The position numbers and the translations under genes were made by a program. A stretch of DNA of 7,952 nt from an uncultured Leuconostoc sp. Lineage in GTDB: Bacteria > Bacillota > Bacilli > Lactobacillales > Lactobacillaceae. The stretch's first letter is position 1, and every line of letters starts with the position of its first letter. The notes under the pieces are model-generated. The model made no database searches, was not told the origin of the DNA, and worked only from the letters and a program-made list of their open reading frames with translations. The stretch is from assembly GCA_900554745.1 (NCBI GenBank), contig USIU01000049.1, positions 1 through 7,952 of the forward strand, in the 5' to 3' direction. Of this stretch, positions 1-5,295 are shown one piece after another.

Positions 1-398
1 AACCCTTCCAAAGCATGGTTACGCGTAATGGCGACAAACTTGTCTGCCATCTTATCCGCAATTTCTTGCGTTTGCTTGGTCGTGCGGGTATCGTTCCATA
101 AAATGGCGGGCCGCAACACTTGATGGTGTTCATCCAATAAGACAAGGCCGTGCATTTGTCCAGAATAAGAGATGCCCGCAATATCTGCTGGCTGAATGCC
201 ATCCTTTAAAATTAAGTTCACAATGGCAACCGTTGTCCCATTCACCCAATCTTCCGGATTTTGTTCAGACCAGCCTGGATGTGGCTGTGATAGTGGGTAA
301 TCAAAACTTTGCTGCGCAACAATTTGACCCGCACGATCCACAGCAGAAACTTTAACAGATGATGTGCCAAGATCGACACCCAATACAACTTGTGTCAT
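1..398 (-). CDS. xylB: Xylulokinase, N-terminal part (truncated by window edge)
   Basis: ATP-dependent phosphorylation of D-xylulose to D-xylulose 5-phosphate in the cytoplasm, the last step of the xylose pathway encoded here. Only the first 132 codons of a protein usually near 500 residues are present; the rest lies beyond the left edge. Visible FGGY-kinase features are the N-terminal phosphate-binding motif GVDLGTSSVK (residues 7-16, with Asp9), the xylulokinase motif GISYSGQMHG (75-84, the Met-His pair at 82-83 near the sugar) and LRPAILWNDTRT (95-106). The start at 398 is ATG, preceded by GGAG 8 nt upstream (TTGGAGAAAAAAGT-ATG). It follows xylA on the same strand after 236 nt with no minus-strand terminator in between, so xylA-xylB co-transcription is inferred. 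Family assignment is secure; the C-terminal domain cannot be checked. Confidence 0.95.
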   Translation of the reverse strand, partial: MTQVVLGVDLGTSSVKVSAVDRAGQIVAQQSFDYPLSQPHPGWSEQNPEDWVNGTTVAIVNLILKDGIQPADIAGISYSGQMHGLVLLDEHHQVLRPAILWNDTRTTKQTQEIADKMADKFVAITRNHALEG

Positions 399-634
399 AC
401 TTTTTTCTCCAATTAACTTTAATGACTCAAAATATTCGCATGCAGCGTCACACTGACAAACAGGTTAAATTTCAGCCTGCATGCTATGTACAAGGCATCG
501 CAACGTCAGTAACGATGCCTTTTTCCACCAACCCAATCTCAGCAGTCGGTGGTGAAATCGGTAGTTATTTATTTAGAATTTTAAGGAGAGGCGATTATTT
601 TTGGGAGGAGATATAATCGGATTAATTTTAACGC
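399..634 (-). other. xylA-xylB intercistronic region with several inverted repeats
   Basis: This gap is long for two genes expected to share a transcript. It contains three inverted repeats: GCATGCAG (438-445) with CTGCATGC (477-484); AAGGCATCG (492-500) with CGATGCCTT (513-521); and CGATTAT (592-598) with ATAATCG (613-619). On the minus-strand transcript, the loop of the last hairpin carries CTCCTCC, and a second CTCCTT lies about 15 nt further on. Both resemble the 3' end of 16S rRNA. None of the hairpins is followed by a T tract on the minus strand, so none looks like a terminator for xylA. I see no convincing promoter for xylB and no credible small gene. mRNA processing, differential stability or translational control of xylB are possible roles; this is inference. 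Confidence 0.5.
492..524 (+). terminator. Hairpin with plus-strand T tract in the xylA-xylB gap
   Basis: A perfect 9-bp stem, AAGGCATCG (492-500) with CGATGCCTT (513-521), has a 12-nt loop. It is followed on the plus strand by a run of T (520-524), giving the form of an intrinsic terminator for rightward transcription. On the minus strand, the coding direction, the hairpin is followed by GTAC and should not terminate. No plus-strand gene ends here. The element could block antisense transcription toward xylA, or simply be an mRNA stem in the xylAB transcript. Confidence 0.4.
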
Positions 635-1981
635 TTACTTGCCTAACACTGAGAAAATGTAGTTGTTCAATGTGGCCTTAATTTGTTCTTGGCGACCTGA
701 CTGCAATGTGGCGTTGATTTCGTCATCTGTCTTGTTTTCCGCATAAGCCGCCAAATCCTTCAACGTGACCTTACCAGCTTCAAAGTCGGCCCCAATGCCG
801 GAATCAAATGAGGCATAGCGTGCCTTCAAAATGTTTTCGATAACTTGATCTTCAATCAACTTGGCCGCGACCTTCAAACCAGCAGCATAGGTATCCATAC
901 CAGCAATGTGTGCATAGAAGAGATCTTCAAATTCGAAGCTCTGACGGCGTGGCTTTGAGTCGAAGTTCAAACCACCCGTTGGCAAACCACCATTCTTCAA
1001 GAATTCATACATCACCAATGTGGCTTCATAGATGTCATTTGGGAATTCATCGATATCCCAACCAGTGAGCTTGTCACCCATGTTGGCATCAAGTGACCCA
1101 AGCAAACCAGCTTCACGTGCAAAGCGCACTTCGTGTTCGTAAGTATGCCCGGCTAAGTATGTGTGGTTCCCTTCTAAGTTTAACTTGAATGTGTCTTCCA
1201 AGCCATAGGTCTTTAAGAACGCAATCGTTGTTTGCACGTCAAAGTCATATTGATGTTGTGTTGGTTCCTTTGGCTTTGGTTCAATTAAGAATTGTCCTGT
1301 GTAGCCAATTTCATCGGCATAGTCCTTAGCCAACTTGAAGAAGGCGGCGATGTGGTCCAATTCACGCTTTGTGTCGGTGTTCAAGAGGAAGTCATACCCT
1401 TCACGACCACCCCAGAAAACATAAGATTCTGAACCCAAGCGCTTGGCGATATCAAGTGAGTGCTTAATTTGACCAGCAGCATAAGCAAAGACTTCGGCAA
1501 ATGGTGTCGTTGCCCCACCAGCTAAGAAACGCTTGTTGGTAAAGAGTGAGGCCGTGTTCCAAAGCACCTTCTTGCCTGTTTCTTGCATCTTTTGTTCGAT
1601 CTTATCGATTACCTTGTCGAGGTTAGCATTAGTTTCCGCTAATGTCTTCCCTTCTGGGGCCAAGTCACGATCGTGGAACGCAAAGTATTCAATGCCTGTC
1701 TTGTCCAAAAATTCGAACATATAATCGACTTTGGCCAACGCCGCAGCCATTTCATCACCGTCACCCACATTATCCCATGGGCGGACGGCTGTACCTTCAC
1801 CAAACGGATCCGTTAACCGTTGATCCATTGTGTGCCAGTAAGCCACTGAAAACTTAAGCCATTCACTCATCTTCTTGCCGGCCACAATTTCATCGGCGTT
1901 ATAGTAATGGTACCCATCACCAGCTGTGAGTGACTGATTGCCAACATAAGTCACTTTTGGAAATGAAAACAATTCTGACAT
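635..1981 (-). CDS. xylA: Xylose isomerase
   Basis: Interconverts D-xylose and D-xylulose in the cytoplasm using divalent metal, feeding XylB. The protein is 448 residues, the usual size of the longer (class II) xylose isomerases. Both family signatures are present: FHDRDLAPEG (102-111, with catalytic His103 and Asp106) and LIEPKPKEP (232-240, with Glu234 and Lys236). The remaining metal-site carboxylates and histidine line up as Glu270, His273, Asp298, Asp309, Asp311 and Asp341; assigning these roles uses family knowledge. The start MSELFSFPKV at 1981 has AAGGAG 7 nt upstream. Reading back to an in-frame ATG at 2047 would place the start inside the XylR operator and 5' of the leader hairpin, so that start is rejected. 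It lies downstream of a XylR- and CcpA-controlled promoter and upstream of xylB. No truncation or missing key residue is seen. Confidence 0.97.
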   Translation of the reverse strand: MSELFSFPKVTYVGNQSLTAGDGYHYYNADEIVAGKKMSEWLKFSVAYWHTMDQRLTDPFGEGTAVRPWDNVGDGDEMAAALAKVDYMFEFLDKTGIEYFAFHDRDLAPEGKTLAETNANLDKVIDKIEQKMQETGKKVLWNTASLFTNKRFLAGGATTPFAEVFAYAAGQIKHSLDIAKRLGSESYVFWGGREGYDFLLNTDTKRELDHIAAFFKLAKDYADEIGYTGQFLIEPKPKEPTQHQYDFDVQTTIAFLKTYGLEDTFKLNLEGNHTYLAGHTYEHEVRFAREAGLLGSLDANMGDKLTGWDIDEFPNDIYEATLVMYEFLKNGGLPTGGLNFDSKPRRQSFEFEDLFYAHIAGMDTYAAGLKVAAKLIEDQVIENILKARYASFDSGIGADFEAGKVTLKDLAAYAENKTDDEINATLQSGRQEQIKATLNNYIFSVLGK

Positions 1982-1988
1982 GTCATTA

Positions 1989-1994
1989 CTCCTT
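1989..1994 (-). promoter_or_regulatory. xylA ribosome binding site
   Basis: AAGGAG on the minus strand lies 7 nt before the ATG at 1981. It decides the start of xylA against the longer in-frame reading from 2047, and against an in-frame ATG in the leader at 2002 that would give seven extra residues and has only weaker AGGA matches upstream. Confidence 0.85.
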
Positions 1995-1996
1995 CT

Positions 1997-2010
1997 GGAC
2001 ATTGATGTCC
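1997..2010 (-). other. Small hairpin in the xylA leader next to the SD
   Basis: GGACA-TCAA-TGTCC on the minus strand forms a 5-bp stem with a 4-nt loop, ending 2 nt before the AAGGAG of xylA. It could protect the 5' end of the mRNA or modulate ribosome access. The stem is short, so chance occurrence is possible. Confidence 0.35.
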
Positions 2011-2029
2011 TGATCCTTTTATTTTTTAT

Positions 2030-2052
2030 GTTGGTTGGTTTAAACAACCAAC
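2030..2052 (-). promoter_or_regulatory. XylR operator (xylO) of xylAB, perfect dyad
   Basis: The arms GTTGGTTG (2030-2037) and CAACCAAC (2045-2052) are perfect inverted repeats of 8 nt around a 7-nt centre, GTTTAAA. The sequence follows the form of Bacillus/Lactobacillus xylO (GTTTGTTTAAACAAC-type core), with GG/CC replacing GT/AC in the arms. It begins about 4 nt downstream of the predicted start point, so a bound repressor would block promoter clearance or elongation. The adjacent gene encodes the ROK repressor XylR, and a degenerate copy lies at 6898-6920. Binding is inferred from these two facts. Confidence 0.88.
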
Positions 2053-2062
2053 TTACAAGTAT

Positions 2063-2091
2063 ATTGTATACGCTTTCATTTATGAGTGCAA
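2063..2091 (-). promoter_or_regulatory. xylAB promoter (sigma-A type)
   Basis: On the minus strand, -35 TTGCAC (2086-2091) and -10 TACAAT (2063-2068) are separated by exactly 17 nt. The predicted start is near 2056, which leaves a leader of about 75 nt. The upstream sequence is A/T-rich. The promoter lies between the xylR terminator and xylA and is overlapped by a cre box. Confidence 0.85.
2065..2078 (-). promoter_or_regulatory. cre box (CcpA site) overlapping the xylAB promoter
   Basis: The minus strand reads TGAAAGCGTATACA. It fits TGNAARCGNWWWCA fully and TGWNANCGNTNWCA with one mismatch. It covers most of the -10 and part of the spacer, so CcpA bound here would occlude RNA polymerase. 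This implies glucose repression of xylAB in addition to XylR control. Confidence 0.8.
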
Positions 2092-2134
2092 CCCTTTTTG
2101 TGTTAATTTATAGTCACCAATTTTCTGAGGCACT

Positions 2135-2157
2135 AAAAAAACCCATCACTGGGTTTT
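2135..2157 (-). terminator. Terminator of xylR
   Basis: A perfect 8-bp stem, AAAACCCA/TGGGTTTT, has a 4-nt loop and is followed by seven T on the minus strand, beginning about 6 nt after the xylR stop. It separates xylR from the xylAB promoter. An alternative pairing exists between ACCCAT at the xylR stop and ATGGGT of the 3' arm, which would compete with this stem. Confidence 0.9.
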
Positions 2158-2162
2158 CGAGT

Positions 2163-3332
2163 TTAATGGGTGAAGGTTAACGGTAATGCCTCTAAATCAA
2201 GAATTTTTCGGGTCATCGCGGCCGCACCACCAAGTAGTGTGGCTTCATAGACCGAGCGATTGGCAAATAAAATTTCACTTTCATTCGTTGGATTCATTTG
2301 CTGATACGCCTCTACCACACGACAAAGCAAATCTGGCATTTCAGCAATAAATCGCGAATGAATAAATAAGGCTTGTGGCGCAGTGGTCTGAATGATATTG
2401 TAGGCCACTTGGGCAATTCCAACAACCCACTCATCCAACAGCCGCGTGCTCACGGCACTGTTTTGATTGGCAAAGGTGACAAACGCATCACGGTTCGCCA
2501 CAGGTTCGGCCGTTAGCGCTGCCAGTCGTGCCAACATGGCATCTTCAGAATATAAATCTTCAACGCGTACTGGCCCGTTGTCAGTCATGGCCACAATACT
2601 GCGCCCAACTTCACCCGCATCACCTTGCATGCCCCGATAAAGTTGGCCATCAATAATGATTCCGGCACCAATACCATAATGGATATTTAAAGCGACCAAA
2701 TTATCGAACTGCGCCGTCCGGTAATAATCATGATAATCCCGAATATAAACCGCCGCCGAGTTTGCCTCGTTTTCTAACATAACTGGTACGCCACCGACTT
2801 TTTCCAGTGTGGCCGCGACATCAACCGTTTGGTAATCAAAAAACGGTGAGTACACAATCTGATTGTCGTTCACCACGCCGTGAATTCCCACGGCAATCCC
2901 CATTAGCCCTTCTTGCGTCCCATGCTTTTTGTTTTTATGCGCCTTCACGTGTTGACTCATCAATGCCAGCACTTCATCGACGGCACGACCGTCGACCAAT
3001 TCGGCACTTTGCATGATCACCTCACCACTCAAACGCACTAACGCCATCCGTAGATGATAGCGCCCCATATCAAAACTCATGACATAACCATAACGCCGAT
3101 TAAAGCGAATCATTTTGGCTTTCCGACCACCAGTTTCCGTGGTCGTCCCCTCACCCAGGTCTTCAATAAATCCTAATTTATCCAAATCACGGTAAATTGA
3201 ACTAATCGTTGATTTATGGAGATTTAAATCGACGGCCAGCTGCGCACGCGACGTTTCCTTCGCATTAAACAACGCTTGTAACACCAACCGTTGGTTATGA
3301 TCTCGCATTGTGAGTTGATCTGATTTATCCAT
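2163..3332 (-). CDS. xylR: Xylose operon repressor, ROK family
   Basis: A DNA-binding repressor of the xylose genes that releases operators on binding xylose. From the ATG at 3332 it has 389 residues, typical of XylR. The N-terminal winged helix-turn-helix covers about residues 12-60 (SRAQLAVDLNLHKSTISSIY as the HTH). It is followed by a ROK domain with ENEANSAA (187-194) and the ROK signature region NIHYGIGAGIIIDGQLYRG (216-234) leading to GDAGEVGR (237-244). ROK proteins usually have a zinc motif CxCGxxGCxE after GHxx; here that region reads VRVEDLYSED and has no cysteines, and the expected His is Arg244. It has its own promoter and terminator and lies between the two units carrying matching operators. 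A longer reading from GTG at 3344 overlaps the GGAG and is less likely. Confidence 0.94.
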   Translation of the reverse strand: MDKSDQLTMRDHNQRLVLQALFNAKETSRAQLAVDLNLHKSTISSIYRDLDKLGFIEDLGEGTTTETGGRKAKMIRFNRRYGYVMSFDMGRYHLRMALVRLSGEVIMQSAELVDGRAVDEVLALMSQHVKAHKNKKHGTQEGLMGIAVGIHGVVNDNQIVYSPFFDYQTVDVAATLEKVGGVPVMLENEANSAAVYIRDYHDYYRTAQFDNLVALNIHYGIGAGIIIDGQLYRGMQGDAGEVGRSIVAMTDNGPVRVEDLYSEDAMLARLAALTAEPVANRDAFVTFANQNSAVSTRLLDEWVVGIAQVAYNIIQTTAPQALFIHSRFIAEMPDLLCRVVEAYQQMNPTNESEILFANRSVYEATLLGGAAAMTRKILDLEALPLTFTH

Positions 3333-3343
3333 GTTGACTGACA

Positions 3344-3348
3344 CTCCA
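3344..3348 (-). promoter_or_regulatory. xylR ribosome binding site
   Basis: TGGAG on the minus strand lies 11 nt before the ATG at 3332. The spacing is a little long, which suggests modest translation. It shares its last G with the alternative GTG codon at 3344, so that codon cannot use it as a Shine-Dalgarno sequence. This favours the ATG. Confidence 0.6.
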
Positions 3349-3419
3349 TTTCAAAGGACTGAGGTTACTGATAGATATTTTTGCAACAGCCGTCGCCAGA
3401 TAACGCGTTACCGGCAGTA

Positions 3420-3436
3420 CGAACAGTGCTTGTTCG
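3420..3436 (-). promoter_or_regulatory. Dyad in the xylR leader, possible operator or hairpin
   Basis: CGAACA (3420-3425) and TGTTCG (3431-3436) are perfect 6-nt inverted repeats around GTGCT. They begin about 10 nt downstream of the predicted xylR start point. The sequence does not resemble the xylO copies in this window. It could be the site of another regulator or an mRNA stem; there is no direct evidence for either. Confidence 0.35.
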
Positions 3437-3452
3437 ATGAGACATTATTTCC

Positions 3453-3481
3453 ATTGTACGCAAACTCACCCTATCTTTCAA
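3453..3481 (-). promoter_or_regulatory. xylR promoter (sigma-A type)
   Basis: On the minus strand, -35 TTGAAA (3476-3481) and -10 TACAAT (3453-3458) have a 17-nt spacer. The predicted start is near 3446, giving a leader of about 110 nt. No xylO or cre match overlaps it, so XylR-independent expression is expected. Confidence 0.78.
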
Positions 3482-3539
3482 GCACCGATTAAATTTTTCT
3501 CATTCGCTATCATCATCACCACCCAATGCTGTTGCCATT

Positions 3540-3570
3540 AAAAAATGGCCCTTCATAGAAGTGCCATTTT
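3540..3570 (-). terminator. Terminator of the xynP-xynB unit
   Basis: The stem AAAATGGC/GCCATTTT extends across one mismatch by CTTC/GAAG, with a 3-nt loop, and is followed by six T on the minus strand. It starts about 7 nt after the xynB stop and insulates xylR from transporter/xylosidase transcription. Confidence 0.9.
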
Positions 3571-3576
3571 AACCCA

Positions 3577-5265
3577 TTAATCCAAGCGTTGTTCTGACTT
3601 TTCCCACGAGAACGTGCCGTCAGCCAGCAAACGATCGCCGAGTTCCTTGTAATCAAAGTAGTCAAATTCTGCTGTCGAGTCATAACCTGAGTAGTCAACG
3701 GCAGCCAAACCAATATAGGCCCCCGTAAAGAAGCCCCCATATTCGCGGACAATATAGTCATCCGATAACACCGCAGCGTCTAATTCAACACCGGTTGCGT
3801 GCCAGGTTTCCCCGTCAAATGAGTAATAGTACGTATACGTTTCCTGACGATTTTCAGACTTAAAGTAAACATATTCTGTTCCGTCAGGAATGACTGGGGC
3901 TTGATCACGCAAATATGACGTGTAGCTACCATTGCGCAGACCCCCCTTGTTTTCGGCCACTTCAATGACATTTTGACCGGCATCATTTTTGGTAATAAAA
4001 ATCCATGACCAGTGTGAATGGTTATAATAATTCGTTAATCCAGCCATTGCTTGATAAGAATACGGATTAAACTTAACCTTTGTTTCCGCATCAAAGTAGA
4101 AAGCTTGCCAACGCCGGGCAATCAAAGACAAATCAAACGTATTGGCCAGTGAGCCTTGTCCAATCAAGGTTAACTTACCATCACCCGTGTGACCCATCTT
4201 GTCAGTAAATGGTACCCGTAGCGTGTTCCAGTTGATATCCAGTGTTGGCGTGTCAAATTCATCATGTTGTGAATGATCTGCCGGTGCGTCGGTCACAATC
4301 GCATCTTTTGGGGCAGCCACAAATGTTTGCCCACCATGGCCACCGACAATTCGTGGCCAACCTGCATCGTCCCAGAACACCTTTTGAATTGCTGTTTCAC
4401 GGCCCAAAGTTGACCAACCACGCGGATCAGTAGCACTTTCATTGGCATGATGCCATGGTCGGGCCGTCAACGAAGCATAATACCATTCGCCACCTGGTGT
4501 TGACACTAAGGCACCGTGCCCTTGCTTTTGCAAATAAGTATTGGGCGTATCAAAGTTGGTGATAAACGGCCCGTCTGGTTCTACGACAAATGATAGTTCA
4601 TCCAATGTCTTTGAGCGTGACACCACTTCTTGGTGCGTAAAGATCGTGCCACCTTCTGCCGTAAACAAGTAGTACTCACCGTTAATCTTATACAAGTGTG
4701 GGCCTTCAACTAGCTTCACATCGGTGCCGGCAAAAATCGTCCGTGCCGTTTCTGGCTTTAACTGCATTGTATCGGTATCAAACTCCGTCAACGTAATGCC
4801 GTCAAACGGATGCCGATATTCACGGTGATCCCATGTTTGCTGTACCAAATACTTACGGCCATCATCGTCATGGAAGAGTGACGCATCAAAACCAACACCG
4901 TTAATTAAAATTGGCTTAGTCCATGGACCTTGAATCGTTTCCGCTGTTGTCAGATAGTTCTTCATATCCTTGAAGTTCCCATCAGTGATTTTCACATCCG
5001 TGAAAATCAACCAGAACTTGCCATCAGCATACGACAAATCGGGGGCCCAGATACCACCAGAAGAAGGATTGCCCTTCATATCAAGCATGTCCGTCGTATC
5101 CAGCACATTTTTAACTAAGTTCCAGTGCACCAAATCCTTTGATTCATGGATACGTACCCCGGGGAACCATTCAAATGTTGATGTCGCAATATAGTAAGTA
5201 TCCTCTACCCGAATAATTGAGGGATCCGGATTAAAACCAGGGAGGACAGGATTTTGGATTTGCAT
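3577..5265 (-). CDS. xynB: Beta-xylosidase, glycoside hydrolase family 43
   Basis: An inverting exo-hydrolase that releases D-xylose from xylo-oligosaccharides. It has 562 residues and no signal peptide, so it acts in the cytoplasm on imported substrate. The N-terminal five-bladed beta-propeller spans about residues 1-325. The catalytic triad is visible: base Asp14 in FNPDPS, Asp127 in GFDASLF and acid Glu187 in VEGPHLY. Phe31, Trp73, Trp145, His250 and Arg289 match positions I recall as lining the pocket of related enzymes such as the Selenomonas beta-xylosidase. A C-terminal beta-sandwich runs from about residue 334 to the end, as in subfamily 11 enzymes. The ATG has AAGGAG 6 nt upstream. 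The gene follows the transporter by 30 nt, so the two form one operon. Side activity on alpha-L-arabinofuranosides is common in GH43 and cannot be excluded. Confidence 0.96.
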   Translation of the reverse strand: MQIQNPVLPGFNPDPSIIRVEDTYYIATSTFEWFPGVRIHESKDLVHWNLVKNVLDTTDMLDMKGNPSSGGIWAPDLSYADGKFWLIFTDVKITDGNFKDMKNYLTTAETIQGPWTKPILINGVGFDASLFHDDDGRKYLVQQTWDHREYRHPFDGITLTEFDTDTMQLKPETARTIFAGTDVKLVEGPHLYKINGEYYLFTAEGGTIFTHQEVVSRSKTLDELSFVVEPDGPFITNFDTPNTYLQKQGHGALVSTPGGEWYYASLTARPWHHANESATDPRGWSTLGRETAIQKVFWDDAGWPRIVGGHGGQTFVAAPKDAIVTDAPADHSQHDEFDTPTLDINWNTLRVPFTDKMGHTGDGKLTLIGQGSLANTFDLSLIARRWQAFYFDAETKVKFNPYSYQAMAGLTNYYNHSHWSWIFITKNDAGQNVIEVAENKGGLRNGSYTSYLRDQAPVIPDGTEYVYFKSENRQETYTYYYSFDGETWHATGVELDAAVLSDDYIVREYGGFFTGAYIGLAAVDYSGYDSTAEFDYFDYKELGDRLLADGTFSWEKSEQRLD

Positions 5266-5295
5266 AATTTTCTCCTTTTAACTTCATTTAAAACA

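Noticed and set aside
359..616. Plus-strand 85-codon frame across the xylB start and the intercistronic gap
   Set aside because: It starts inside the antisense of xylB, has no supporting ribosome site or recognisable domain, and runs through the inverted repeats.
612..617. Plus-strand TATAAT after xylA as a promoter -10
   Set aside because: There is no -35 match at 16-18 nt upstream and no plus-strand gene downstream.
635..2047. Longer xylA reading of 470 residues starting at 2047
   Set aside because: That start lies inside the XylR operator and lacks a ribosome binding site, while the ATG at 1981 has AAGGAG 7 nt upstream and gives the normal family length.
3420..3436. LexA/DinR-type SOS box in the xylR leader
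   Set aside because: The halves CGAAC and GTTCG are present but are separated by 7 nt, whereas the Gram-positive LexA box has 4 nt; the geometry does not fit.
3502..3540. Short minus-strand frame (MATALGGDDDSE) after the xynB terminator
   Set aside because: It has only 12 codons, no ribosome binding site, and its start abuts the terminator T tract.
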